DNA of 64,000 bases from Kribbella sp. VKM Ac-2569 (GCF_004216905.1 NZ_SGXJ01000004.1:496001-560000), one strand, 5' to 3'. Positions 19,402 to 28,426 are shown, counted from the stretch's first letter. The notes: a model not told the origin generated them from the letters alone. Made by a program: numbers and translations.

Positions 19402-20169
19402 ATGGGATATCTGGATTTCAGCGATCAGGTTGTGGTGGTGACCGGGGCCAGTAGCGGGATCGGGGCCGCGGCGGCGGTCGGTTTCGCGGAGACTGGGGCG
19501 ACTGTCGCGCTGCATTACCACCGGAACGAAGAGGGTGCGAAACACACCGTGGGTGCGGTGCAGACGGCCGGCGGTACGGCGTCCTTGCACCAGGCGGATC
19601 TGGCCGACTCGAAGGCTGCGGACGCGTTCGTCGACGAGGTGCTCGCGCAGCACGGGCGGATCGACGTACTCGTGAACAACGCCGGCGACCTGGTCAACCG
19701 GTCCGCGATCGCCGACGTACCGGACGAGGAGTTCCACCGGATCCTGGACGTCAACCTGACCTCGGTGTTCGCGCTCTCCCGGCGGATCGTGCCGGTGTTC
19801 CGGGCGCAGGGCGGCGGCTCGATCATCAACGTCACGTCGATCGCCGGGCGCACCGGCGGGGCCGGCGGGTCGGTGGTCTACGCGACGTCGAAGGGCGCGG
19901 TCAGCACGTTCACCCGCGGTCTCGCCAAGGAGCTGGCACCGGAAGGTATCCGGGTGAACGCGATCGCCCCCGGCGTGATCAAGACCCCGTTCCACGACCG
20001 CCACACCGGCGACGCCCAGATGCAGGCCATGCTCACCACCATCCCGATGGGCCGCACCGGCACCCCGCACGAGTGCGTAGGCACGATCCTCTTCCTCGCC
20101 TCCGACCGCATGTCGTCCTACGTCACCGGCCAGATCATCGAAATCAACGGCGGTCAGCTGACGCCCTGA
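19402..20169 (+). CDS. SDR-family oxidoreductase, FabG-like
   Basis: 255 residues, classical short-chain dehydrogenase. Cofactor motif TGASSGIG, NNAG motif in VLVNNAGDLVN, and catalytic Ser-Tyr-Lys (the Ser in NVTSIAGRTG, YATSK). C-terminal SYVTGQIIEINGGQLTP is typical of 3-oxoacyl-ACP reductase-like and sugar-alcohol SDRs. The substrate is unknown. Its 3' end overlaps the convergent FkbM gene by 26 bp. Confidence 0.85.
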   Translation: MGYLDFSDQVVVVTGASSGIGAAAAVGFAETGATVALHYHRNEEGAKHTVGAVQTAGGTASLHQADLADSKAADAFVDEVLAQHGRIDVLVNNAGDLVNRSAIADVPDEEFHRILDVNLTSVFALSRRIVPVFRAQGGGSIINVTSIAGRTGGAGGSVVYATSKGAVSTFTRGLAKELAPEGIRVNAIAPGVIKTPFHDRHTGDAQMQAMLTTIPMGRTGTPHECVGTILFLASDRMSSYVTGQIIEINGGQLTP

Positions 20170-21055
20170 AGACCGCGTTCCGGTCCAGCACCTCGCCAGT
20201 CGGCCAGTAACCACATTCATCCAGTACGGCGTGCAGCCGCGCGCTCGAATCGCTGCGCTTGTCCTCCACGAGCAAGGCGCGCGGCTGCAACCGCTTCAGC
20301 GTCCTGGTGGCGCCGGTGAGCGCAGCGATCTCGGATCCCTCGATGTCGAGCTTCACCACGTCCAGCCGGTCGAGCTCGTGCTCCCGCGCCCAGTCATCGA
20401 GGCGAACCACCGACACCTCCTGCACCACTTCGCCATCGCCGTAGAGCGACCGCACACCCGTGTCCGCCTCGTCGTACCGGCTGTCCGCCCGAAGCGTCGC
20501 CAGCGCCGGTCGCTCGCCCAACGCAGCCGGCACAACCTCCAGCGGTACGTCGTTACGCGCCGCACCGGCGCCCAACGCCGCCACCATGTCGGCGGCGGGC
20601 TCGAACGCGATCACCCGCCCGCCACCGAGCTCCTTCAACCGCTTCGCCGCGGTGAACGTATGTACTCCGATGTTCGCCCCCACGTCGAGCACGACATCCC
20701 CACGCCGCAGCTCGTTCAGGAGGAACCGCCGTACTGCGGGCTCGTAGCGGCCCGCGTAGTACAGAACGGCCTGCAGGTTGTCTCGGAGATCCAACTGCCA
20801 CCGCAAACCCTGCCGCCGTACGTCGACTGTCGCCGCCCACCTCGGCGAGATCTTCACCAGACCCGGGTTCCGGTCCGCCAGCCGCGGCGAGACCCGCTGC
20901 GCAACGCGATGCACCCCGCCGTCAGTCACCCCCTCGAACCAGCCCACCACGCGCGCAGTACGACGAGCGGCACCGGCCCCGAGCACACGGTCAGCACCGT
21001 GCGCCAGGCCCCATGCCACCCGCCGTACAGCTCCGTCCCGGACGTCCACGCTCAC
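20144..21055 (-). CDS. FkbM-family SAM-dependent methyltransferase
   Basis: 303 residues from GTG 21055; a GTG two codons later is also possible and no strong ribosome site decides. The SAM-binding motif DVVLDVGANIGVHTF lies at about 118-132, with RVIAFEPAADMVAAL and LDVVKLDIEGSEIAAL following, all FkbM hallmarks. FkbM proteins O-methylate sugars, polyketides or nucleosides. No biosynthetic cluster surrounds it, so its acceptor is open. Confidence 0.83.
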   Translation of the reverse strand: MSVDVRDGAVRRVAWGLAHGADRVLGAGAARRTARVVGWFEGVTDGGVHRVAQRVSPRLADRNPGLVKISPRWAATVDVRRQGLRWQLDLRDNLQAVLYYAGRYEPAVRRFLLNELRRGDVVLDVGANIGVHTFTAAKRLKELGGGRVIAFEPAADMVAALGAGAARNDVPLEVVPAALGERPALATLRADSRYDEADTGVRSLYGDGEVVQEVSVVRLDDWAREHELDRLDVVKLDIEGSEIAALTGATRTLKRLQPRALLVEDKRSDSSARLHAVLDECGYWPTGEVLDRNAVFRASADRR

Positions 21056-21091
21056 CCGTTACCCAGGATCGCAATGCTCACGCGCCGCGGC

Positions 21092-21886
21092 TCACCTGGA
21101 CAGGGTCCGGAAGCGATGCGCCGAGAGTGGCAGGAAGATTGCTGTCAGCAGCACAGGAGCTATGACAGCCGCGAGGCCGGCGTGGGTGCCGATCCAAGTG
21201 GCGGTGGCCGATGGGTCGGGGTTGCCGAACAGTGCGCGAGACGCCGTGGCGGTGGCGGACAGGGGGTTCCACTGGGCGACCGTGCCCAGCCAGTCCGGCA
21301 TCGTCGACGTCGCGACGAACGCGCTGGACAGGAACCCCACCGGCCACACCAGCACCTGCACCATCGTCACGCTCTGCGCGTTCTTCACCGTGAGACCGAT
21401 GAAGATCCCGACCCACAGCAACGCGAACCGCAGCAGCAACAGCAGCCCGAACGCGGCCACCGCCGACGGCAGCCCCTCGTGCCACCGCCAGCCGAGCGCC
21501 AGTCCGGTCGCGGCCAGTACGACGAGTGTCACCGTCGAGTCGAGCATGTCCGCGATACACCGCCCGAGGACCACCGCCGCCGAGCTCATCGGCAGCGACC
21601 GGAACCGGTCCGTCACTCCCTTCGAGACATCGGTCGTGACCGCGGTCATGGTTCCCTCCAGCCCGAAGAGCATCGACAGCGCGAAGATCCCGGGCACGAG
21701 CAGTTCGTAGTACGACGAACCGTCCGGGAACTCCATCGCCCCGCCGAGCAGCCCGCCGAACATCAGCAGCATCAGCACCGGGAAGAACCACGTGAACAGC
21801 ACCAACCCCGGCTGCATCCGCCAGTGCATCAACGTCCGCCGCGCGATCGTCCAGCTGTCCGCGAGCGCCCATCCGAGGCCCGTCAT
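21092..21886 (-). CDS. ABC-2 type exporter permease, DrrB-like
   Basis: 264 residues from ATG 21886, which overlaps the ATPase stop as ATGA; the longer open frame upstream lies inside the ATPase gene. About six membrane spans, with the ABC2 signature region around MTAVTTDVSKGVTDRFRSLP. Together with the DrrA-like ATPase it should form a drug or lipid exporter. Divergent TetR control at 22831-22935 fits a xenobiotic-induced pump. Confidence 0.88.
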   Translation of the reverse strand: MTGLGWALADSWTIARRTLMHWRMQPGLVLFTWFFPVLMLLMFGGLLGGAMEFPDGSSYYELLVPGIFALSMLFGLEGTMTAVTTDVSKGVTDRFRSLPMSSAAVVLGRCIADMLDSTVTLVVLAATGLALGWRWHEGLPSAVAAFGLLLLLRFALLWVGIFIGLTVKNAQSVTMVQVLVWPVGFLSSAFVATSTMPDWLGTVAQWNPLSATATASRALFGNPDPSATATWIGTHAGLAAVIAPVLLTAIFLPLSAHRFRTLSR

Positions 21887-22830
21887 GCCGCAGCCCCGGT
21901 CAGGTGCAGGAAGACCTCGTCCAGCGTCGGCCGACGCAATGTGAGGTCCTCCGGCTCGATCCTTGCCTCGTGCAACGAGTTCGCCATCGCCACCAGCGCC
22001 TTCGTCCGATCCTTCACCGGCACACTCACCCGTACGTCGTGCACCCGGATCTCCCCGTCCGCGAACGGTCCGGCCAGCTCCACGACACGCGGTACATCGG
22101 CCGGATCCGTGAGCACCAGATCCAGCCAGTCCGACCCCAGCTGCGTCTTCAACTCGTCCGGTGTCCCTTCCGCGACGACCTTCCCCTCCTTGAGCATCGA
22201 GATCCGGTTCGCCAGCTGATCCGCCTCCTCCAGGTACTGCGTCGTCAGCAACACCGTCGTACCGCCGTCGACCAGCTGCCGTACGGCGGACCACACCTCG
22301 ATCCGCCCGGCCGGGTCGAGTCCCGTCGTCGGCTCGTCCACGAACAGCACCCGCGGCGCCACGATCAGACTCGCCGCGAGATCGAGCCGCCGCCGCATCC
22401 CGCCGGAGTACTTGCTCACCGCCTGACCAGCCGCCTCGGTCAGGCTGAACCGCTCCAGGAGCTCATCCGCCTTGTTCACTGCCTTGGCCCGCCCCAGATG
22501 GTTGAGCCGCCCGAACATCACCAGGTTCTGCCGCCCGGTGAGTATCTCGTCCACCGCGGCGTACTGCCCGACGAGGCCGATCCGCCGCCGCACCTCGCCA
22601 CCCTGCTTTCGGACGTCGTGTCCTGCGATCGTCGCCGTACCGGAATCCATCTCCAGCAGCGTGGACAGGATCCGCACCGCTGTCGTCTTACCGGCGCCGT
22701 TCGGGCCGAGCAGGCCCGTCACCGTGCCGGCCGTGACCTCCAGGTCGAAGCCGTTCAGCCCCGCACCCTCCGTGCCGCCCTTGTAGTTCTTCCGTACGCC
22801 GGCGGCCTCGATCACTCGCTCCGTTGTCAC
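21883..22830 (-). CDS. ABC exporter ATP-binding protein, DrrA-like
   Basis: 315 residues from GTG 22830, with GGAGAGG six bases upstream; the longer open frame has non-family sequence. Walker A GLLGPNGAGKTTAVRIL, signature KYSGGMRRRLDLAASL and Walker B VLFVDEPTTGLDP are intact. The C-terminal third (DUF4162-like) ends RRPTLDEVFLHLTG, typical of daunorubicin-resistance-type ATPases. Coupled to the permease by a 4-bp overlap. Confidence 0.93.
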   Translation of the reverse strand: MTTERVIEAAGVRKNYKGGTEGAGLNGFDLEVTAGTVTGLLGPNGAGKTTAVRILSTLLEMDSGTATIAGHDVRKQGGEVRRRIGLVGQYAAVDEILTGRQNLVMFGRLNHLGRAKAVNKADELLERFSLTEAAGQAVSKYSGGMRRRLDLAASLIVAPRVLFVDEPTTGLDPAGRIEVWSAVRQLVDGGTTVLLTTQYLEEADQLANRISMLKEGKVVAEGTPDELKTQLGSDWLDLVLTDPADVPRVVELAGPFADGEIRVHDVRVSVPVKDRTKALVAMANSLHEARIEPEDLTLRRPTLDEVFLHLTGAAA

Positions 22831-22875
22831 GTCCCACCTCTCCGCATGATGCAGCCCGTTGAGCCGTAGAGTGTA

Positions 22876-22890
22876 CCGTACATTGTACGG
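22876..22890. promoter_or_regulatory. Operator palindrome between TetR and ABC exporter genes
   Basis: CCGTACATTGTACGG has perfect 7-bp arms around a central T. It is nested in a wider repeat GAGCCGTA...TACGGCTC from 22861 to 22893. It lies between the divergent ATPase (start 22830) and tetR (start 22936). This is the expected place for a TetR-type operator controlling both. Confidence 0.65.
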
Positions 22891-22935
22891 CTCAGGTACG
22901 ATGCGTTCAACGACGAGCGGCAGAGGAAGGTTCCG

Positions 22936-23709
22936 GTGGCGGGAAGGAAGGCGGCGGCACCCGATCCGGCGCGCAGTCTGGCACTGCTCTGGGGGAGTCA
23001 CACCAAACCCGGCCGCTCCGGCCTGACGGTGCGCGCGATCGTCGACGCGGCGATCGCGCTCGCGGACGTCTCCGGGCTCGAGGCGTTCTCGATGCGGACC
23101 GTCGCCGAGCGGCTGAAGGTCGGCACGATGTCGCTCTACACGCACGTCCCCGGCAAGGGCGAGCTGACCGACCTGATGTTCGACCAGGTGTACGGCGACC
23201 TATACGCGGACCCCGACGAGCCTTTGAATCAGCCCGGCGGCTGGCGCGGCGCACTCGAGTTCATCGCCCTCCGCAACTGGGAGGTGCTGACCGCGCACCC
23301 GTGGATTCACGAGGTCCCGACGATGCGAACCGCGCTCGGCCCGAACATCACGCGCAAGTACGAGACCGAGCTACGTCCCCTGGACGGCCTGGGCCTGACC
23401 GACGTCGAGATGGACTCGGCTCTGACCCTCGTCCTCACCCACGTCCAGGGCACCGCCCGGGCCGGCGCCGAACAACTCCGCACCCAACGCGACTCCGGTC
23501 TCTCGGACGAGGAGTGGTGGCGTCAGATCTCCCCGACGCTCACCACAGTCATGTCCGGCACCCACTTTCCCACCGCCGGCCGCGTAGGCACCTCAGTAGG
23601 CGAACACTTCCAGTCCGTCATAGACCCCGCCCACGTCCTGACCTTCGGCCTCACCACGATCCTCAACGGCCTCACCCCGTTGATCGAATCGCGATCAGCT
23701 GTTCAGTAG
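22936..23709 (+). CDS. TetR/AcrR-family repressor with TetR_C_1-type ligand domain
   Basis: 257 residues from GTG 22936, preceded by GAGGAAGG. N-terminal helix-turn-helix at about 35-80: ALADVSGLEAFSMRTVAERL then GTMSLYTHVPGKGELTDLM. The C-terminal domain resembles tetracycline-repressor-like C1. Divergent from the DrrAB-type exporter with a palindromic operator between, so it very likely represses that pump. The final 300 bp are C-rich and G-poor and overlap the convergent FMN reductase by 15 bp. Confidence 0.88.
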   Translation: MAGRKAAAPDPARSLALLWGSHTKPGRSGLTVRAIVDAAIALADVSGLEAFSMRTVAERLKVGTMSLYTHVPGKGELTDLMFDQVYGDLYADPDEPLNQPGGWRGALEFIALRNWEVLTAHPWIHEVPTMRTALGPNITRKYETELRPLDGLGLTDVEMDSALTLVLTHVQGTARAGAEQLRTQRDSGLSDEEWWRQISPTLTTVMSGTHFPTAGRVGTSVGEHFQSVIDPAHVLTFGLTTILNGLTPLIESRSAVQ

Positions 23710-24297
23710 GTCCTCGAACGGGGTGGGGTTCTTGAACGGGTCGGCCTGCGTGGGGGTCTCGTTGTGGAGGGCTGCTACGAGTTCGGTGGCGGCTTGGGCG
23801 ATGCGAGGGCGGAGGCCGGCGGCGTTCGGGCCCCAGTCGGTGGAGGCGGCGTACACGGCTGTCGCCACCGGGAGCGCCTTGAGGTAGGAGAACAGCGGCC
23901 GGAGGGCGAACTCCAGGACCAAGGAGTGGCGTTCGGTGCCGCCGGTTGCGGCGAGGAGGACTGGCTTGCCGGCCAGGGCCTGGTCGTCGAGTACGTCGAA
24001 GAACATCTTGAACAGGCCGGAGTACGACGCGCTGAACGTCGGACTGACCACGATCAGCGCGTCGGCGCCTGCCACGGTCTCGAGGACCTCGCGCAACGAG
24101 GCCGACGGGAAGCCGGTGAGCAGGTTGTTCGTGAGGTCGTGGGCGTGATCGCGGACCTCGATCAGCTCGATCCGCGCTCCGATCCCGCGTCCGGACAACT
24201 CGTCCCGGACCGCTTCCGCCAACTGGTCGGCGAGCAGCCGGGATGACGACGGCGTCGTCAGCCCGGCCGTCACCACTGCGATGACCTTCTCGTTCAT
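23695..24297 (-). CDS. NADPH-dependent FMN reductase, CE1759 type
   Basis: 200 residues. Flavodoxin-like fold: N-terminal VVTAGLTTPSSSRLLADQL phosphate loop, VVSPTFSASYSGLFKMFFD and LLAATGGTERHSL. Members of this subfamily reduce FMN for a partner monooxygenase. Its ATG overlaps the stop of the luciferase-like gene (ATGA, 24294-24297), matching the known CE1758/CE1759 pairing. Confidence 0.88.
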   Translation of the reverse strand: MNEKVIAVVTAGLTTPSSSRLLADQLAEAVRDELSGRGIGARIELIEVRDHAHDLTNNLLTGFPSASLREVLETVAGADALIVVSPTFSASYSGLFKMFFDVLDDQALAGKPVLLAATGGTERHSLVLEFALRPLFSYLKALPVATAVYAASTDWGPNAAGLRPRIAQAATELVAALHNETPTQADPFKNPTPFEDLLNS

Positions 24298-25394
24298 TCG
24301 ATCGTCTCCAGGTCGTGGGCGCGCTCGGCCGCGGCCTTCAGGGAAGCATGCGTCGGCGCGTCCGGAACGTGCGCCGGCTTCAGCGCGGCGAACTCCTTCC
24401 GCAGCACCGGAACGACCTCTTCGCCGAGGATGTCCAACTGCTCCAGCACCGTCTTGAGCGGCAACCCAGCGTGGTCCATCAGGAACAGCTGCCGCTGGTA
24501 GTCACCGAAGTGCTCCCGGAACGACAGCGTCCGCTCGATCACTTCCTGCGGGCTCCCGACCGTCAGCGGCGTCTCCCGGCTGAAGTCCTCCAGCGAAGGA
24601 CCGTGCCCGTACACGGGCGCGTTGTCGAAGTACGGCCGGAACTCGCGCACCGCGTCCTGCGAGTTCTTCCGCATGAAGATCTGCCCGCCGAGCCCGACGA
24701 TCGCCTGGTCCGCGGCGCCGTGCCCGTAGTGCTCGAAGCGCTGCCGGTAGAGCTCGATCATCCGCTTGGTGTGCGTGATCGGCCAGAAGATGTTGTTGTG
24801 GAAGAACCCGTCACCGTAGTACGCCGCCTGCTCGGCGATCTCGGGCGACCGGATCGAGCCGTGCCAGACGAACGGCGGTACGTCGTCGAGCGGCCGGGGC
24901 GTCGACGTGAAGCCCTGCAACGGCGTACGGAACTTGCCCTCCCAGTCGACGACCTCCTCGCGCCACAGCCGGCGGAGCAGCGCGTAGTTCTCGACGGCGA
25001 GCTGGATGCCGTTGCGGATGTCCTGCCCGAACCACGGGTACACCGGGCCGGTGTTACCGCGCCCCATCATGAGGTCCACCCGGCCGTCGGCCAGGTGCTG
25101 CAGCATCGCGTAGTCCTCGGCGATCTTCACCGGGTCATTGGTCGTGATCAGGGTCGTCGCGGTGGACAGGATGATCTTCGACGTCTGCGCGGCGATGAAC
25201 CCGAGCTGGGTCGTCGGCGACGACGGCACGAACGGCGGGTTGTGGTGCTCGCCCTGCGCGAACACGTCCAGCCCGACCTCTTCGGCCTTCAGCGCGATCC
25301 GGACCATCGCCTTGATCCGCTCACCCTCGCTGACCGTGATCCCGGTCGTCGGGTCCTCGGTCACGTCCCCAACGCTGAACACCCCGAACTGCAT
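24294..25394 (-). CDS. LLM-class FMN-dependent monooxygenase, CE1758 family
   Basis: 366 residues, bacterial luciferase-like TIM barrel. Landmarks: DVFAQGEHHNPPFVPSSP near the N-terminus, DLMMGRGNTGPVYPWFGQD and FVWHGSIRSPEIAEQAAYYG. It would oxidise an unknown organic substrate using reduced flavin from the coupled reductase. Upstream at 25401-25442 is a nested inverted repeat, the likely control site. Confidence 0.9.
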   Translation of the reverse strand: MQFGVFSVGDVTEDPTTGITVSEGERIKAMVRIALKAEEVGLDVFAQGEHHNPPFVPSSPTTQLGFIAAQTSKIILSTATTLITTNDPVKIAEDYAMLQHLADGRVDLMMGRGNTGPVYPWFGQDIRNGIQLAVENYALLRRLWREEVVDWEGKFRTPLQGFTSTPRPLDDVPPFVWHGSIRSPEIAEQAAYYGDGFFHNNIFWPITHTKRMIELYRQRFEHYGHGAADQAIVGLGGQIFMRKNSQDAVREFRPYFDNAPVYGHGPSLEDFSRETPLTVGSPQEVIERTLSFREHFGDYQRQLFLMDHAGLPLKTVLEQLDILGEEVVPVLRKEFAALKPAHVPDAPTHASLKAAAERAHDLETIE

Positions 25395-25400
25395 CCGTCC

Positions 25401-25442
25401 TCCTCGGTAGGTAGTTCACTATTAAACTACTGATACCGAGGA
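25401..25442. promoter_or_regulatory. Nested inverted repeat upstream of the flavin monooxygenase operon
   Basis: Outer arms TCCTCGGTA (25401-25409) and TACCGAGGA (25434-25442) enclose inner arms GTAGTT (25411-25416) and AACTAC (25425-25430). The AT-rich inner part is TAGTTCACTATTAAACTA, the form of a MarR/HxlR-type operator overlapping a promoter. It is 7 bp upstream of the start at 25394. Confidence 0.6.
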
Positions 25443-25488
25443 GAACGCCAATCGTGAGTGAGTCATTCCGGGGGTCTGAGGTCCGCCC

Positions 25489-25824
25489 TCACACCGTGTG
25501 ATGTTTCAGCAGCTCATCGTCGCCGGTCAGGGCGGCGGCGATGCGGCGGTGTTTGCCGGCCTCGTCGCGGCGGGAGAGCCGTTCGAGGGTGCGGGCCAGC
25601 ATCAGGTGCGCGTAGTACTCGGTCGGCTCGCGGTCGATGACCTCAAGGAGATGCTCTTCGGCAGGCTTCAGCAGAGCTGCGTGGTAGTACGCCCGCGCCA
25701 GCAGCAGTCGGGTCCCGACGTCGTCGGGCGTCTCGTCGACCACCGGCTTGAGCGCCCGGATCGCACCTCGATAGTCCCGCTCCTCGAAGTACTGCTGTGC
25801 CAGTCCGTAGCTCAGTGCCCGCAT
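25489..25824 (-). CDS. Small tetratricopeptide-repeat protein
   Basis: 111 residues from ATG 25824, with GGAAG four bases upstream; GTG 25833 would add three residues but lacks a ribosome site. Two to three TPR units: ALSYGLAQQYFEERDYRGAI, TRLLLARAYYHAALLKPAEE and AHLMLARTLERLSRRDEAGK. Such proteins are protein-interaction scaffolds; no partner is evident. It follows the aldo/keto reductase gene on the same strand after 51 bp and may be cotranscribed. Confidence 0.8.
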   Translation of the reverse strand: MRALSYGLAQQYFEERDYRGAIRALKPVVDETPDDVGTRLLLARAYYHAALLKPAEEHLLEVIDREPTEYYAHLMLARTLERLSRRDEAGKHRRIAAALTGDDELLKHHTV

Positions 25825-25875
25825 GTCTTCCACAGGCCGCGCAACGCCGTACGCCGGAACCGTATTCCTGACGGA

Positions 25876-26751
25876 TCAGGCGGCGTCGAGTACGGCGACC
25901 TGCTCGGCCGTGAGCTGCAAATCGACAGCGGTGTACGAGTCGCGGATGGTCTCGGGGCGGCTGGAGCCAGGGATCGGGATCACGTGCGGCGACTTCGCGA
26001 GCATCCACGCCAGCGTCAGCCGCTGCGGCGAGACGCCGAGCTCCGCGGCCAGCGTGTGGAAGGCCGGGTGCTTCGCGCCGAGGTCGCCGGCGCGCGAGAT
26101 GCCGCCGAGCGGCGACCAGGGCAGGAAGGCGATGCCGAGAGAGTCGCACAGCTCGAGCTCCGGCTCGCTGGACCGGAACGCCGGCGAGAACTGGTTCTGC
26201 ACCGAGACGAGCCGGCCGCCGAGAATCTCCTGAGCCTGCTTGATCTGCGCGGGGTTCGCGTTCGAGATGCCGGCCATCCGGATCTTGCCGGCGTCGAGCA
26301 GGTCGCGGATCGCACCGACCGAGTCCTCGTACGGCGTCTTCGGGTCGGGCCGGTGGAACTGGTACAGCCCGATCGCCTCGACACCGAGCCGCTTCAGCGA
26401 CGCCTCGGCCGCCTCCGCGAGGTACTTCGGGGACCCGTTCAGCGTCCAGCTCCCGTCGCCGGGCCGGAGGTGGCCGCCCTTCGTCGCCACCAGGACGTCC
26501 GAGGTGTCACCGCCGTACGACGCCAGCGCCCTGGCGATCAGGCTCTCGTTGTGGCCGTCGTCGGTCGCGGTCAGGTGGTACGCGTCGGCGGTGTCGATCA
26601 GCGTGATCCCCGCGTCCAGCGCGGCGTGGATGGTCGCGATCGAGCGGGCCTCGTCGGGCCGGCCCTCGATCGACATCGGCATCCCGCCGAGCCCGATCGC
26701 GGACACGTCGACGTCACCGATCCTGCGGGTCTTGTTCGTGTCAGCTGCCAT
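25876..26751 (-). CDS. Aldo/keto reductase
   Basis: 291 residues from ATG 26751 with GGGAGG eight bases upstream; the longer open frame overlaps the divergent phoD promoter. Catalytic tetrad visible: D and Y in IDTADAYHL, K in VATKGGH and H in LYQFHRPDP. The NADPH site IPGSSRPETIRDS is at the C-terminus. Reduces an aldehyde or ketone, substrate unknown. Divergent from the first PhoD gene. Confidence 0.9.
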   Translation of the reverse strand: MAADTNKTRRIGDVDVSAIGLGGMPMSIEGRPDEARSIATIHAALDAGITLIDTADAYHLTATDDGHNESLIARALASYGGDTSDVLVATKGGHLRPGDGSWTLNGSPKYLAEAAEASLKRLGVEAIGLYQFHRPDPKTPYEDSVGAIRDLLDAGKIRMAGISNANPAQIKQAQEILGGRLVSVQNQFSPAFRSSEPELELCDSLGIAFLPWSPLGGISRAGDLGAKHPAFHTLAAELGVSPQRLTLAWMLAKSPHVIPIPGSSRPETIRDSYTAVDLQLTAEQVAVLDAA

Positions 26752-26839
26752 AGGTCCAACCTCCCGCGCGCGGACTGCGAAATCCAACAGGAATCTCCGC
26801 AGGGATTCAGCACCACGAGTGGTCAATGTAGTCAAGGGC

Positions 26840-26868
26840 TTACAAATCGCAGAGTTGTTACGTAAGAA
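26840..26868 (+). promoter_or_regulatory. Possible promoter of the first phoD gene
   Basis: TTACAA (26840-26845) and TAAGAA (26863-26868) are separated by 17 bp. Transcription would begin near 26875, downstream of the ATG at 26870, which argues for the GTG start at 26903. The boxes are weak matches to the housekeeping consensus. Confidence 0.3.
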
Positions 26869-26902
26869 TATGGCGGAACTCGCCCGAGGAACGGAGCCGC
26901 CA

Positions 26903-28426
26903 GTGCCGTCCCGTCGTACCTTTCTCCAGCTCACCGGCCTGAGCGCGGCCTCGGTCACGCTCGGCATCGCCGCGCCGACCGCGGCCGACGCCACCCCGGC
27001 CCGCCCGATCCCGGACGGCGCGTTCGCCCTCGGCGTCGCGTCCGGCGACCCGCGACCCGACGGCTTCGTGCTGTGGACCCGGCTCGCCCCCACCCCGCTC
27101 GCCGTCGACGGCCACGGTGGCATGCCGGCCGGCGAGGTGCCGGTGCAGTGGGAGGTGGCCGAGGACAGTCGCTTCCGGAACGTCGTACGGCGGGGGCTCG
27201 CGATCGCCTCGCCCGACCTGGCGCACGCCGTCCACCCGGAGGTGCGTGGTCTCCGGCCGGGCCGCGAGTACTTCTACCGCTTCCGCGTCGGAACCCAGGT
27301 CAGTCCTGTCGGTCGCACCAAGACCCTGCCGACGTACGGCGAGCAGTTCACCTTCGCGACCGCGTCCTGTCAGGCGTGGTACCACGGCTACTTCGCCGCG
27401 CATCGCGACATCGCCCGGCGCGCTCCCGACGCGGTGTTCTTCCTCGGCGACTACATCTACGAGTACGGGATCGTTGCCGGTGACAACCTTTGGCGCGCGG
27501 GCGTCACGGTCGGGCCGGAGCACGGCGTCGAGATCGAGACGCTGGAGCAGTACCGCCTGCGCTACAGCCTCTTCAAGACCGACCCCGACCTCCAGGCGGC
27601 GCACGCGGTCGCGCCCTGGTTCCTGGTCTGGGACGACCATGAGGTGCAGAACAACTACGGCGCCGCCAACTCGCTGTACGGCGTACCGCCCGAGCTCTTC
27701 GTCCATCGCCGAGCCGTCGCGTACCGCGCGTACTACGAGAACGCCCCGCTCGCCCTCGGCAGCCTCCCGCAGGGTCCGGACGGCCGTATCTACCGCCGGT
27801 ACGACATCGGCTCACTGGCCAGAGTCCACCTCCTCGACACCCGCCAGTACCGCGACCCGCTGCCCGTCGACGAGGCCGACCGTGTCTCGGAGCAGCGCAC
27901 GATCATGGGCGCCGAGCAGGAAGCCTGGCTGTACGACGGACTTCGCGGCTCCCGCGCGCCGTGGAACATCGTCGCGGGCGGCGTCGTACTCAGCGCCGTC
28001 ACCGACGACCGCACCGAGCAATGGGACGGCTATCCGGCCAACCGCCGCCGCGTCCTCGAGGCGATGGGCGGTGCCGGGACGTCGGTGATGCTCACCGGCG
28101 ACATCCACCGCCACGTCGCGTCGGAGCTCAAACTCGACTTCGCCGACCCCGCCTCGCGGACCGTCGGGGTCGAGCTGGTCTGCTCGTCCGTGGGCTCGAA
28201 CGGCGACGGCACCGACACCGACGCGTACGCGAAGGACTGGCTGCAGCACCCGTACATGAAGCTCTACAACGCCCGTCGCGGTTACGTGCACAGCACGATG
28301 ACCCGTTCCGAGCTGACCACCGAGTTCGTGAACTTCCCGTACATCCAGGCCGACACGAACGCCCAGCCGAACGTCGTCGCCCGCTTCCGCACGCCCGTCG
28401 CCGATCCCCGCCTGGAGGCACTGTGA
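26903..28426 (+). CDS. phoD: PhoD-family alkaline phosphatase, Tat-exported
   Basis: 507 residues from GTG 26903, chosen because GGAG lies six bases upstream and the Tat motif SRRTFLQL then sits at residues 3-10; ATG 26870 in the same frame would add eleven residues. After the signal comes the PhoD N-terminal domain (FALGVASGDPRPDGFVLWTR), then the metallophosphatase with VFFLGDYIYEYG, WDDHEVQNNYG and LTGDIHRHVASEL. It is a Ca/Fe-dependent phosphodiesterase/phosphatase releasing phosphate outside the cell. A second PhoD is encoded at 30924. The stop overlaps the next gene (TGATG). Confidence 0.92.
   Translation: MPSRRTFLQLTGLSAASVTLGIAAPTAADATPARPIPDGAFALGVASGDPRPDGFVLWTRLAPTPLAVDGHGGMPAGEVPVQWEVAEDSRFRNVVRRGLAIASPDLAHAVHPEVRGLRPGREYFYRFRVGTQVSPVGRTKTLPTYGEQFTFATASCQAWYHGYFAAHRDIARRAPDAVFFLGDYIYEYGIVAGDNLWRAGVTVGPEHGVEIETLEQYRLRYSLFKTDPDLQAAHAVAPWFLVWDDHEVQNNYGAANSLYGVPPELFVHRRAVAYRAYYENAPLALGSLPQGPDGRIYRRYDIGSLARVHLLDTRQYRDPLPVDEADRVSEQRTIMGAEQEAWLYDGLRGSRAPWNIVAGGVVLSAVTDDRTEQWDGYPANRRRVLEAMGGAGTSVMLTGDIHRHVASELKLDFADPASRTVGVELVCSSVGSNGDGTDTDAYAKDWLQHPYMKLYNARRGYVHSTMTRSELTTEFVNFPYIQADTNAQPNVVARFRTPVADPRLEAL

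Noticed and set aside
20231..22219. 662-codon plus-strand frame opposite the FkbM and ABC exporter genes
   Set aside because: Runs across three genes on the other strand and is Arg/His/Gln-rich shadow sequence.
23695..24297. Independent function for the FMN reductase as an azoreductase
   Set aside because: Coupling to the luciferase-like gene matches the known CE1758/CE1759 two-component monooxygenase arrangement.
26870..26902. ATG 26870 as the phoD start
   Set aside because: It lies at the expected transcription start and has no ribosome site, whereas GTG 26903 has GGAG at good spacing and puts the Tat motif at the N-terminus.
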